64,000 nt of DNA from DASWYT01 sp965246875 (GCA_965246875.1 CBDFFU010000003.1:558001-622000); one strand, 5' to 3'. Counted from the first letter of the stretch, positions 55,001 through 62,761 are shown. Notes: generated by a model not told the origin, from the sequence alone. Program-made: numbers and translations.

Positions 55001-55264
55001 GATTGGCGCAGGCGCAGGCGTGGTGTTTGTTGCTTCGGTTTTTTGTGGTGCGGCTGGTTTCGCAGATGGTGCGATCAGATTTTCAAATCCCGGCGGCACC
55101 TGGGTGACAATCGTTGATTCTGTAGTGTTGCTTTTGGCCTGTTGATCGGCATTGACGATGGTTTCTGCAAACGCTGGGCGTATCGTGCCGAGCCAATATC
55201 CGCCCATGCTGCACCAGCCCAAAACGGGCAGTAGCACAACAAGAGATGACGGGCGACGGAACAT
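52037..55264 (-). CDS. Alternative (CS1/TcfC-type) chaperone-usher pathway outer-membrane usher
   Basis: Outer-membrane usher of about 1075 residues that receives pilin-chaperone complexes and extrudes the pilus. A signal peptide ends near AFAE. The conserved usher N-terminal element QPPSGFEEMI followed by IDVFYGGIKLGSYPASY begins near residue 121, but two earlier copies occur (QVPPGFENLI at 55, QPPPGFENLL at 91). The barrel region spans about 240-760. A C-terminal carboxypeptidase-regulatory-like domain (GRLVDEQNNPIANARL, VITDENGNFQAEV) is split by about 140 Pro/Ser/Thr/Ala-rich residues before RLCTVNIT and DALVC. The three pilin genes upstream and the divergent chaperone gene form the rest of the system. 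Confidence 0.88.
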   Translation of the reverse strand: MFRRPSSLVVLLPVLGWCSMGGYWLGTIRPAFAETIVNADQQAKSNTTESTIVTQVPPGFENLIAPSAKPAAPQKTEATNTTPAPAPITTQPPPGFENLLPSGTVPSATPSVKNDATISVQPPSGFEEMIKPEETNIDVFYGGIKLGSYPASYDLKTISFKDATPIVEQIPHLLPTTKPDILAALAKPLDTNLKAHCPKEVISQKDICGFLVPDVAGVVFYDDNFKADLFINPKYLQLQDTRLGVTLPKAEKIVSGVHSFNGTVNTTNGEDNNFSLLQNSIVSYGQARVSFASVLNQDQSYLDTAAFGLDRGGYLSRLGFFDTGHFQTLPQTRLAGVSVETSFDTNIDLKQTVGNQLTIYLPKRAWVTLLRDKTTYSSDFYEAGNQIIDTSQLPDGAYDLTLQINEGNGVTRDEKRFYAKNFNIPPSNVPIYYFQGGMLRDDQTLSTVPQLTNQSVIVAGTTRRLSAATGANIGIMHTDNNNFLETSLFGIFPKNNQLSVGGLVSQKGDFGASANFIGTAFKDRLGYAASIRQIWAVDSNNTLVPSVSTSPVVYNPTDAWQASSTLSYQLHNNVSLNFQYNETANGSLTKTRSYGPYLRWNVWQRDAASLMFFADANHSDTADTASAYLRFSYRLGKWGISADGGSRFTKTKTTGSTGNVGNTSNDDGTAPYGNTRLSWSDTDQPGRTVDGGLEFSKDSVSESERADIDYRNQNGRLKLDLAQNSQNGVDNTVGIGAFGFNILHGGAHMAAGGAREERSGLIVQANKLQHDNGKDPIAAKVTVNGSEVGIVKPGESLPILLNPYDTYKISAQPANSNLPVEVTTTAKDVTLYPGNVQPVMLDIQRIYIVIGRLVDEQNNPIANARLQQARGLVITDENGNFQAEVTDVNNLAFTYTEPVKAIAATSSTPAVATSAPEQTYNPAGVYNQPVETNDTAQIANAPLQPVHSNSHLSDIPYGPPRPDAVLSTTPAPVTERVAAEQISESNASVTSAEKSETNKAVAIPNDPSRIVPDNTPQWVRDAAELQASQTEAPVKRLCTVNITSFDEKNGVVIFKDALVCTHTDTKPDDSGENDQ

Positions 55265-55274
55265 GCAAAACCAA

Positions 55275-55294
55275 AGGGATAGACTCTTCCCTAT
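55275..55294 (-). other. Hairpin in usher leader
   Basis: GGATAG (55275-55280) and CTATCC (55289-55294) form a 6-bp stem with an 8-base loop, about ten bases upstream of the usher ATG in the mRNA. It could modulate usher translation. No T run follows, so it is not a terminator. Usher genes are often expressed below their pilins. Confidence 0.35.
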
Positions 55295-55355
55295 CCTGGG
55301 GTTTCGAATGTTAAACTTTCATTGCAGCAATGATTTTATGAATAATCGAAATGCG

Positions 55356-55872
55356 TTATAGCGGCATAATCGTCAGGTTGATCGTGCCCTGATAGGTGCC
55401 GTCTGGCACCATGTCCAGATCGGTGTCACTGGTGGTAAAAATAATACGTGCGGTCGGGTAGCTATTGCCGTTGCAAATCGGTTGAGTTTTCAGGTCGGTC
55501 TTTCTTGATCCGCGCATGGACGAGATCGACAAATAAGGGCACACCGCTGGTCAGTTGAAACGCACGACCCCCGCCGGGATTGCCCGTGCCACCGTCACTC
55601 AACGAAACGCCATAGCGTAATTTATACATGCCGCTGCGCATGAAAAATCCGGGTCCGTCACCCATCGCCATGATGCCGTACTTGCGGCTATCTGTGTTGT
55701 TATCCTGCCGGTAAATACAAATATCCATATATTTGTAAATCGACGGATCGCCCAGTCCCCATTGGCGGATCGTCATGTCCTGCAAGCCGCTGATGCGCAC
55801 CTGTTGTGCCTGGGCATGCGGTGTCAGACACACGAACATCGCAACAAAAAGAAGGAGCAGGATACAGCGCAT
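55356..55872 (-). pseudogene. Pilin-like subunit gene with a frameshift
   Basis: The N-terminal part (from ATG 55872) has a signal peptide ending at AQA and the pattern VRISGLQDMTIRQW then DICIYRQ, aligned with the two other pilins (ARISNLNDMTLAAW, VKISGLSDLQKVSW). It reads in frame to IKKDRPENSTDLQRQ and stops at 55462. In another frame the expected end continues: QPICNGNSYPTARIIF and DGTYQGTINLTIMPL to 55356, matching the C-termini of the other pilins (GTLTLIVSPS). One extra base (or two missing) around 55495-55502, beside AAGAAAGACC, explains this. It may be a real mutation or a sequencing error; if corrected it is a minor or tip subunit of about 170 residues. Confidence 0.78.
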
Positions 55873-55919
55873 GAAGGCGACTGTAACGTATCTCTGAACG
55901 AAAAGAAACGTTTCGCGTT

Positions 55920-56513
55920 TTAGTTTGGGGAGACGAGTAATGTCAGGACACCGACATAGGATCCTTCAACAGCGGTACTCATATTCTGTGATGAGATGCC
56001 AACGATAATGCGGGCATTATCACCGTCACTGCAGGTCGGGCTGGTGGTGGAGGCTTTGGTAAACGGGCTTGAAGTGATGTGCGGTGTCAAACCAATGCCG
56101 GTGTTGGACAAGGCACCAACGCCGCCCGCATTCCAAGTCACCGTGTAGGGCAGTAAATTACCGCCATTGGCCAGCATGTAACCATTGCTTGGGCCGCTGC
56201 CATCGGCGCGGATCGTATAGGTGCCGTTGGGGCGGGTGGAATAGATACAAACGTCATCGGTCAATTGTACGGTGCCATTGGCCTCTTCCCAGGCTGCCAG
56301 TGTCATGTCATTCAAATTGCTTATGCGCGCCCGTGCGGTTTTGGTAACGGAAATGGTGATCGATCCGGTCGATGTCGCGCCGATAGTGCCTTGTGTTGCC
56401 GCCCAAGCGGCGGGTTGAAGTGTGGCCGACACCAGCATGACAGCTGTGATTAAACCGGTATAAGCGGACAAGGTGGGTCGCGTGGTTTTGTTTCCAAGTA
56501 AGGTTTTTATCAT
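55920..56513 (-). CDS. Pilin-like subunit 2
   Basis: Secreted pilin of 197 residues with a long signal peptide ending near PAAWA. The mature part begins ATQGTIGATSTGSITISV. Conserved elements shared with its neighbours are ARISNLNDMTLAAW, DVCIYSTRPNGTY (first Cys), GGNLLPYTVTW, TCSDGDNARI (second Cys) and the C-terminal strand GVLTLLVSPN. One probable disulfide is seen. ATG 56513 has GGAGATC upstream. It is expected to be exported via Sec and to be handed by the chaperone to the usher. It is the second pilin gene of the cluster. Confidence 0.83.
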   Translation of the reverse strand: MIKTLLGNKTTRPTLSAYTGLITAVMLVSATLQPAAWAATQGTIGATSTGSITISVTKTARARISNLNDMTLAAWEEANGTVQLTDDVCIYSTRPNGTYTIRADGSGPSNGYMLANGGNLLPYTVTWNAGGVGALSNTGIGLTPHITSSPFTKASTTSPTCSDGDNARIIVGISSQNMSTAVEGSYVGVLTLLVSPN

Positions 56514-56724
56514 CTCTGATCTCCATAAGCACATGGCGCGATATGAAGTCAGTTGATCATGTAATCCTTAACAAATTTTTTGTTATGATATTATATTTAT
56601 GCATGTTAAAGATATTAAAATTATGATTCAAAATCATTTTAAAGTTAAGCATATCGGCATTACGTTAATTCCGAAATACTCTTTGATAAATACATAATAA
56701 TGTCATATTTTAACGAATCGAAAC

Positions 56725-56745
56725 AGCCACGGTTCTTCCGTGGCT
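56725..56745 (-). terminator. Attenuator-like hairpin after the first pilin gene
   Basis: AGCCACGG (56725-56732) pairs with CCGTGGCT (56738-56745) around TTCTT, just past the stop of the first pilin gene in the minus direction. The T tract is poor (GTTTCG), so it is probably a partial terminator or 3' stabiliser of the pilin message. The remaining 280-base gap to pilin 2 (56514-56793) is AT-rich and holds no other gene I can support. Confidence 0.55.
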
Positions 56746-56793
56746 ATTTGAAGGTTGTTCTAACCTGAGGCTCGAATAACGAACCGAAAAGGT

Positions 56794-57360
56794 TTAGCTT
56801 GGAGAGACAATCAAAGTCAGCGTACCAGCATAAGCACCGTCAACTGCGGCCGCCATGTTGGTCGACAGGATTTTGACTTCCAGGCGTGCTGTTGTGCCAC
56901 CACCACAGCTGATGCTGCCGGTCGATGCGTTAGCAAAAGATGGTGACAGGGTGTTGGCGATCAAACCGACGACCGGTTCACCGAGGCTGGCGCCGCCATC
57001 ATTCCATTTCAGGGAGTACGGCAACAGGTTTGCGCCATTAGCGATTGTGAAGGCATTGGCTATACCACTGCCGCTTGGATTAACTTTATAGCCACCACCA
57101 GCGCGTGTTGAATATACACAAAAATCTTCACGCAACACAACATCGCCATCGGTATCGACCCAGGATACTTTCTGCAAATCACTGAGGCCACTGATTTTGA
57201 CGCGGGCGTCTTTGGTCACGTTGATGTTCAACGAACCGGTCGATGTGGCGCCGAGTGTTCCATCAGTTGCGGCATGTGCTTCAAACGTGAAGATTGGGCT
57301 GACAACCAGAGCCAGAGCACAGACACCGGTCAATAATGTTTTGGTAAAATTGGACTGCAT
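56794..57360 (-). CDS. Pilin-like subunit 3, likely major pilin
   Basis: Secreted pilin of 188 residues with signal peptide ending near FEAHA. The mature chain starts ATDGTLGATSTGSLNINV and shares VKISGLSDLQKVSW, DFCVYSTRAGGGY, GANLLPYSLKWNDGG, SISCGGGTTARLEV and GTLTLIVSPS with pilin 2. ATG 57360 has GGGAGAAT upstream. It is the promoter-proximal pilin gene and is followed by a hairpin, the usual position and setting of a major subunit in chaperone-usher operons. That role is inference from position. Confidence 0.83.
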   Translation of the reverse strand: MQSNFTKTLLTGVCALALVVSPIFTFEAHAATDGTLGATSTGSLNINVTKDARVKISGLSDLQKVSWVDTDGDVVLREDFCVYSTRAGGGYKVNPSGSGIANAFTIANGANLLPYSLKWNDGGASLGEPVVGLIANTLSPSFANASTGSISCGGGTTARLEVKILSTNMAAAVDGAYAGTLTLIVSPS

Positions 57361-57686
57361 GTGAGATTCTCCCATAAAAGTTTTTCTATCGTTGTTCAGC
57401 TTCTGCTATCGTCAGCCGATGTCCGATTATGACCACATAAAAGTTAAAAATTTGAGTACTTATGTATTCGTATTACAAACTATTGGCTCTGTACATGACA
57501 ATATATACAGATAAAAATTTTGCCGACTGTTTGCCACGTAATCCTGGCAAAAGCAAGGCAGATAAATTTTTTACGCTGTCACATGATTCCGGAAAATGAG
57601 ATATTGGCGTTTGCGATTCCCGTTAGGAGCTTTTTAAGTCTCATACCGCAGGATGAAAGAATGCTTTTAACTTTACATTGTGCGTC
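57361..57686. other. Intergenic region between pilin and chaperone genes
   Basis: These 326 bases separate the divergent pilin and chaperone genes and contain no coding region I can support. The stretch is AT-rich and must hold promoters for both directions. TTTGCCA (57530-57536) and TGGCAAA (57545-57551) form an exact 7-base inverted repeat with 8 bases between, a possible operator. The remainder shows no clear structure. Confidence 0.6.
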
Positions 57687-58373
57687 ATGAAAATTTTGCC
57701 TGTTGTTGCTGTTTCGTTCTTGTTGCTGTGTTTGAGCAATGCAGCTCATGCAGAATTCAGTTTGAGTTCGATGGTGATAGATTTTGCCAGCAACGGTCCG
57801 CGTCAACAGGATATCGAGCTGAACAGCCGCGACAGTGAAATATTATATCTGGATACAGAAATTTTTGAAATCAAAAATCCCGGTACGGCCCAGGAAGAAC
57901 GCGTCAAACTGGAGAAGCCGGAAGAGGCTGGATTGATCGTGTCACCACGCCGTACCGTCTTGCAACCGAATGCACAAAAAAACATGCGCTTTATTGTGGT
58001 CGATGCGCCAACAGACATTGACCGTATTTTTCGTGTGACAGTGAAACCCATTGTCAGCGGTATTTCCGCCCATTCCAAAGTCGCGTTGAAAGTCTTGGTG
58101 GGTTACGATGCCATGGTGATTGTTCGACCGCAAAATGCCAAGGTTGATTTTTCTGGTCAGCGCAATGGTCAAACCTTGACATTGACCAACAAGGGCAACA
58201 CCAATGTGTTGCTGCAAAACGGGTCACAATGTTCCAGCGTCAGCGCATGCAAGCCGCTGGATGTGACACGTCTCTATGCCGGACAAACCTGGACGACTGC
58301 TTTGCCAGATGGCGCCTTGCAGGCGAGCTATCAAGTGTGGGATGGCAATAAAACAGAAGAATATAAATTTTAG
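57687..58373 (+). CDS. Periplasmic pilus chaperone (PapD-like, alternative chaperone-usher)
   Basis: Exported chaperone of 228 residues with a signal peptide ending at AHAEFS. Two immunoglobulin-like domains are recognisable: domain 1 includes SPRRTVLQPNAQKNMRFI, the strand used for pilin donor-strand complementation, and RVTVKPIV; domain 2 includes LTLTNKGNTNVLLQNG. Two Cys (QCSSVSACKPLD) may pair in domain 2. It is transcribed away from the pilin and usher genes but belongs to the same system. Its end lies against the convergent SIS gene. Confidence 0.85.
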   Translation: MKILPVVAVSFLLLCLSNAAHAEFSLSSMVIDFASNGPRQQDIELNSRDSEILYLDTEIFEIKNPGTAQEERVKLEKPEEAGLIVSPRRTVLQPNAQKNMRFIVVDAPTDIDRIFRVTVKPIVSGISAHSKVALKVLVGYDAMVIVRPQNAKVDFSGQRNGQTLTLTNKGNTNVLLQNGSQCSSVSACKPLDVTRLYAGQTWTTALPDGALQASYQVWDGNKTEEYKF

Positions 58374-59352
58374 CTGTTTGATTCTTGCGCATTACCAATT
58401 TTACGGGCGCGTTTGGGGTGATCGAGATCAATGCCGTTGGCCAAGCCGCATGGACCAAGAGATTCCAGCCAGCCAATAATTGAAAATAGACGTCAAAGCC
58501 AGCCAGTTGCGGAATGCGAATTGTTGGAAATGCAGTGTCGGTATGGGCAATCGCGATGATGGTTGTACCGATGCCCTGATGCAGGACACTATTGATTTTG
58601 TCGCTGTCTGCGGCAAACGGTTCAACGATAATGACAACATCAGTGGACTGCATAATCTCTTCGATCCCATGCAACAGGCTGGTGCCTTCCAGATAGACAG
58701 ATGGCTTGCGTGTGATTTCACTGGCTTTTAAGGCCAATTCCTGTGCAACGCCGTCGTTGCGACCGGTAAAATAAAGGCAGGACGCCTTGGCAACAGTATC
58801 AATCATTGTCGATGGTATGACATCGTTTAAAAGTGTTGTGCAATGATCGGCAGCCAGCTGCTGGTGCGCCCACTCCGGCCCGGCCAAGAGTGATTGATAC
58901 ACCAGTGTTTGTTCGACGACACTTTTTGTCGCAGCAACAGCTTGTTCTGGACCGCATTGCAAGAGATGTGTTGCCGCGGCGAGTGTGCTGATCAGACTGT
59001 CTGGTGTGGCGGTCACGGCATAAGCCAATTTGTTTTGATTGTGCAATTGTGTGAATAACGCCAACACTTCACGTGTCCGTCCGCTGTTGCTGCCACCTAT
59101 GACGGTGTAATCAGTCAAATTATAATCGGTTGCCTGTCGTGCGCCTTCGGTTTGAATCTGCCAGTCTGTTCCCTGCTGCATGGCGCGTGTGATCAGATTG
59201 TGCGCCGGAAGAATACGGCTGGAGCCTTCACCGGTTAAAAACAATTTTTTTGTTTGCTGGATATGCTCGCGCCAGGCTGCGACACAGTGCGGATCAAAAT
59301 TCCGGATGATATCCGGAACGGCGCGCATATCGTCGAGCAGCGCAAAATTCAT
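58240..59352 (-). CDS. Double-SIS sugar-phosphate isomerase/deaminase-like protein, frameshifted C-terminus
   Basis: Protein with two SIS domains (SNSGRTREVL and FTGRNDGVAQELALKA), like the isomerase part of GlmS or AgaS. It probably acts on an amino-sugar phosphate in the recycling pathway of its upstream neighbour murQ, whose stop it overlaps by 4 bases. After NLLVHAAW the frame yields an unrelated tail to 58240 that overlaps the chaperone gene by 134 bases. Shifting one base at about 58446-58448 (one G missing in a GCGGC) gives ANGIDLDHPKRARKIGNAQE and a stop at 58370, which is the family-like ending and overlaps the chaperone by only 4 bases. A frameshift is therefore almost certain. Confidence 0.83.
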   Translation of the reverse strand: MNFALLDDMRAVPDIIRNFDPHCVAAWREHIQQTKKLFLTGEGSSRILPAHNLITRAMQQGTDWQIQTEGARQATDYNLTDYTVIGGSNSGRTREVLALFTQLHNQNKLAYAVTATPDSLISTLAAATHLLQCGPEQAVAATKSVVEQTLVYQSLLAGPEWAHQQLAADHCTTLLNDVIPSTMIDTVAKASCLYFTGRNDGVAQELALKASEITRKPSVYLEGTSLLHGIEEIMQSTDVVIIVEPFAADSDKINSVLHQGIGTTIIAIAHTDTAFPTIRIPQLAGFDVYFQLLAGWNLLVHAAWPTALISITPNAPVKLVMRKNQTAKIYILLFYCHPTLDSSPARRHLAKQSSRFVRHRDVSHPAACMR

Positions 59353-60191
59353 ACGTGATTTGTTTCAGCTTGGTGCGCATCGACGGCTTTTTTGACACTG
59401 CCATGTTGCAGCAATAACAGCTGCGCCAGGTCGTAAGGCAAGCCTGTTGTTTGCACGACCATTTCTGTGCCGCGCGCGACCAGTTTTTCATTCAACAAGG
59501 CCATATGCACCATGCGGTTGCCTTCGACACGGCCCAGTTTGATCATCAGGGCTGTCGAAATCATATTGAGCGCCAGTTTTTGTGCCGTACCGGCTTTCAT
59601 GCGGGTGCTGCCGGTTACAAATTCCGCTCCGACGATAATTTCAACTGGATAGTCAGATTGGGCCGCGACATTTGATCCGGCGTTGCAGACAATGCAACCG
59701 GTCGCAATGCCATTAATGCGACATTGTTCCAGTGCCCTCACTACATAGGGCGTGCGGCCTGACGCCGCGATGCCGATGACAAAATCCTGTGATGAAATAT
59801 TGTGCTGTTGCAAATCCAGCCAGCCTTGGGTTGCGCTGTCTTCGGCCTGTTCGGCAGAATGACGGATGGCCGCGTCGCCACCCGCCATCAAAGCAATCAC
59901 CGTATCAGGTGACACACCATAGGTTGGCGGACACTCCGACGCGTCAACGATCGCCAGACGGCCGCTGGTACCGGCACCCAAGTAAAAAAGACGCCCGCCA
60001 CGTAACACTTTGGTTGACGCTGCATCAACCAGATTCTCCAATGCTGGCAAGGCTTTAGCAATCGCCTCTGGCACCGTGCGGTCTTCGGCATTGATGGACG
60101 CCAGAATTTCTGCCGTGGTCATTTTATCCAGATTCTGATAGCGAGACTCGGTCTCGGTTGCTAAATGCGGAACTAATTCTGGCGCTAACAT
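59349..60191 (-). CDS. murQ: N-acetylmuramic acid 6-phosphate etherase
   Basis: Cleaves the lactyl ether of MurNAc-6-phosphate to GlcNAc-6-phosphate and D-lactate during cell-wall recycling. The family motif is LGAGTSGRLAIVDASECPPT, followed by GIAASGRTPYV and GSTRMKAGTAQK. The chain of 280 residues ends in LLLQHGSVKKAVDAH, like the short class of MurQ, so its length is normal. The gene leads an operon with the SIS protein and is divergent from anmK, 53 bases away. MurNAc-6-P presumably comes from AnmK or uptake. Confidence 0.95.
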   Translation of the reverse strand: MLAPELVPHLATETESRYQNLDKMTTAEILASINAEDRTVPEAIAKALPALENLVDAASTKVLRGGRLFYLGAGTSGRLAIVDASECPPTYGVSPDTVIALMAGGDAAIRHSAEQAEDSATQGWLDLQQHNISSQDFVIGIAASGRTPYVVRALEQCRINGIATGCIVCNAGSNVAAQSDYPVEIIVGAEFVTGSTRMKAGTAQKLALNMISTALMIKLGRVEGNRMVHMALLNEKLVARGTEMVVQTTGLPYDLAQLLLLQHGSVKKAVDAHQAETNHV

Positions 60192-60244
60192 CTCTTTATC
60201 CTTTGTTCGCTAAAATTTAAACGCAATTACACAGGCATGCAACT

Positions 60245-61327
60245 ATGTCCGATGTGACACATTATCGCGCGATTGGTTTGATGTCTGGCAGTTCGCTGGA
60301 CGGTCTGGATATCGCCTGTTGCGATTTCACGCGGCACGCGGACGGAACATGGCGGTTTGCTATTCCAGCCGCGATGTGCGTGGCCTATGACGATGCCTTC
60401 ATTGATCGTTTACGCCAGGCACGTACATTAAGCGGACAAGATTTGTGGCAATTGCATACCGATTTTGGCCGTTTTTCTGGTGTGGCTGTGCGTAACTTTG
60501 TGCAGCAGGAAAAATTGCAGGATATATTACTAATAGCATCGCACGGTCACACTGTATTTCATGTTCCCAAAAGCGGTTTTACGACACAAATCGGTGATGG
60601 TGCAGCCTTGGCAGTCCAAGCCAAGCTTCCAGTTGTCTGCGATTTTCGCAGTTTGGATGTGGCTAAAGATGGGCAGGGCGCACCGCTGGTGCCGATGGGT
60701 GACCGGTTATTATTCAGCGCGTATAAATTCTTGCTCAATCTGGGAGGCATCGCGAATTTGACCGTGAAATATCACGATCAGGTCGCCGGGTTTGATATTT
60801 GTTGTGCTAATCAGGTGTTGAATTTCTATGCCGCGCAAGCCGGTGTTGCTTATGATGCCGATGGCGCTATGGCCGCGCGCGGCACGTTGAATAGACCATT
60901 GTTCGATCAGTTGAATGCGCTGGATTATTATACAAAGGCATATCCAAAATCGCTGGATAACAGTTTCAGCCGGGATCTGGTTATTCCGTTGGTTGAAGCA
61001 TCAGGATTATCGCTTGAGAATAAACTGCACACGCTGTGTGAGCATATAGCCTACCAGATTAGCCGGCATATCAAAGTGACGGATGTGATGGTCAGTGACA
61101 ATTTACTGGTCACCGGTGGCGGCGCGTTAAACAAACATCTGATGCGCCGTATCGCGCACCATGTGCCGATCCCGATTGCGCCGGTCGATCAGAATATCAT
61201 CAATTATAAAGAAGCACTCATCTTTGCCTTGCTGGGCGTTTTGCGCTGGCGGCAGGACACCAATATTATGGCCAGCGTCACCGGTGCCAGCAGCGATTCC
61301 AGCAGCGGCGCGATTTACTTGCCCTGA
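60245..61327 (+). CDS. anmK: Anhydro-N-acetylmuramic acid kinase
   Basis: Phosphorylates 1,6-anhydro-MurNAc with ring opening to MurNAc-6-phosphate, the substrate of MurQ. GLMSGSSLDGLDIACCDF is the N-terminal signature. QIGDGAALAVQ, FDICCANQVLNFYA and the C-terminal GGGALNKHLMRRI are further family marks. The 360-residue length is normal. Its position divergent from murQ makes a complete recycling step pair. Its 3' end overlaps the convergent OMF gene by 13 bases. Confidence 0.95.
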   Translation: MSDVTHYRAIGLMSGSSLDGLDIACCDFTRHADGTWRFAIPAAMCVAYDDAFIDRLRQARTLSGQDLWQLHTDFGRFSGVAVRNFVQQEKLQDILLIASHGHTVFHVPKSGFTTQIGDGAALAVQAKLPVVCDFRSLDVAKDGQGAPLVPMGDRLLFSAYKFLLNLGGIANLTVKYHDQVAGFDICCANQVLNFYAAQAGVAYDADGAMAARGTLNRPLFDQLNALDYYTKAYPKSLDNSFSRDLVIPLVEASGLSLENKLHTLCEHIAYQISRHIKVTDVMVSDNLLVTGGGALNKHLMRRIAHHVPIPIAPVDQNIINYKEALIFALLGVLRWRQDTNIMASVTGASSDSSSGAIYLP

Positions 61328-62748
61328 TCAGTGTGGCCTTGAGAACTTTGCTGTGTTGCAACCGGTGCAATCGCCAACGCTTTGTGCAGGCTGGTGAGAT
61401 ACAGCAACACATCACCCTGGGCGCGCACCAGATCGGATTGCGTGCCATAGAGTGATTGTTCAGCGGCCAGCACATCGGTAAAATTCGACAGGCCATTGGT
61501 GTATCGGTCACGCGCAATCGACACACTTTGCTTGGCGCTGCTTGTCGCTTTTTGCAAGAGTGCCACACGCTGGCGCGATTTCTCGACATTTGTCAGGCTG
61601 GTTTCCACATCACTGACGGCCTTCAGCACCGTGTTGCGATAGGCGTGAAACGCCTGTGCTTGTCGTGCATCGGCGACTTTGATATTGCCTTGCAGATTGC
61701 CGAAATTCAGCAAGGGGATTGCGGCCGTTGGTGTAATGCCCCAGGTTTCGGTTGGCTTGCCAAGGCTGGCACCATTGATGCCGAAAAAGCCGGAGAGTGA
61801 CAGGCGGGGGAATAGATTGCTAAAGGCAACGCCTTGCAAAGCCGTTGTCGCGGCTAATTGCCGTTCAGCGGCCTGCACATCAGGACGGTTGCGGATAATC
61901 TCTGCCGGTGCTGCCAATGTCGGCAGTGCAATGGGTTTCGGCATGGCTTTGACAGGTTTGAGTGTGTCATTTAATGCGCCTGCCGGTTCGCCCAATAGAA
62001 CCGATAAACGATAACCCGCACCATCACGCTGCCGTTCCAGTTCCGGCAGTATGGCCTGGGTATTCTGATATAAGGTTTGTGCTTGTGATGTAGCCAGATA
62101 GCTGCCGGTACCAGCGGTATATTGTTGATTGGTGATGTCGAGCAACGTTTTTTGTGCCTTGACGGTTTGCTGAGTGAGGGCAATGTTTTGCTGCAATTCG
62201 CGCCATTCGATGTAATTGCGCGCGACATCACCAATGAGTGTAATGGTGGCCGCGCGCAGATCTGCTTCACGCGCCTGAACAATATCGGTGGCAGCCTCGG
62301 TCGCACGACGGGTGCCGCCGAATAAATCAATTTCCCACGAGGCATCGAACACCGCGGTATATTGATGAATATCCAGCGATTGATTGCCAAACAGGATCTG
62401 ACGGGAATTTTGGTCACGCGCACTGGCCGAGAGTTGCGGGTAAGCGCTGGAGGCAGTGGCTTGATACGATCCGCGCGCTTCGGCAATACGCGCCGTGGCG
62501 ATCTTGAGGTCATGATTATTCTTCAAAGCGCGCGTTACTAAAGTGTTGAGCGGCGGGTCCTGAAAATTTGTCCACCAGTTTGTGCTGACCGTGCTTTTAA
62601 CGAGTGGTGCAGGGCGCGCTTTCTTTTGACCCAGTGAATGCCACCAGCCGGGCAGATCAAGTGCCGGCGCTTTGTAATCCGGGCCGACTGTACAGGCTGT
62701 CAGCATGAGGGCGGACAGCAAAACGGCCATAGAAGCAGAACGTATCAT
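61315..62748 (-). CDS. Efflux outer-membrane factor lipoprotein (NodT family)
   Basis: Outer-membrane channel of 477 residues. Lipoprotein signal with lipobox LTACTVGPDYKAP, then NWWTNFQDPPLN, RNRPDVQAAERQL and FGINGASLGKP typical of the family. The start ATG 62748 has AGGAT upstream; a longer frame to 63288 inside the MFS gene has no lipoprotein signal and is rejected. It lies 13 bases downstream of the DHA2 exporter gene, so it is the exit duct of that pump. Unlike the OMF at the window start it lacks a Pro/Ala-rich tail. Confidence 0.93.
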   Translation of the reverse strand: MIRSASMAVLLSALMLTACTVGPDYKAPALDLPGWWHSLGQKKARPAPLVKSTVSTNWWTNFQDPPLNTLVTRALKNNHDLKIATARIAEARGSYQATASSAYPQLSASARDQNSRQILFGNQSLDIHQYTAVFDASWEIDLFGGTRRATEAATDIVQAREADLRAATITLIGDVARNYIEWRELQQNIALTQQTVKAQKTLLDITNQQYTAGTGSYLATSQAQTLYQNTQAILPELERQRDGAGYRLSVLLGEPAGALNDTLKPVKAMPKPIALPTLAAPAEIIRNRPDVQAAERQLAATTALQGVAFSNLFPRLSLSGFFGINGASLGKPTETWGITPTAAIPLLNFGNLQGNIKVADARQAQAFHAYRNTVLKAVSDVETSLTNVEKSRQRVALLQKATSSAKQSVSIARDRYTNGLSNFTDVLAAEQSLYGTQSDLVRAQGDVLLYLTSLHKALAIAPVATQQSSQGHTDQGK

Positions 62749-62761
62749 GAGCAATATCCTT

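Noticed and set aside
59349..59420. murQ looks truncated compared with the E. coli enzyme
   Set aside because: The ending LLLQHGSVKKAVDAH fits the short MurQ class, so no deletion needs to be assumed.
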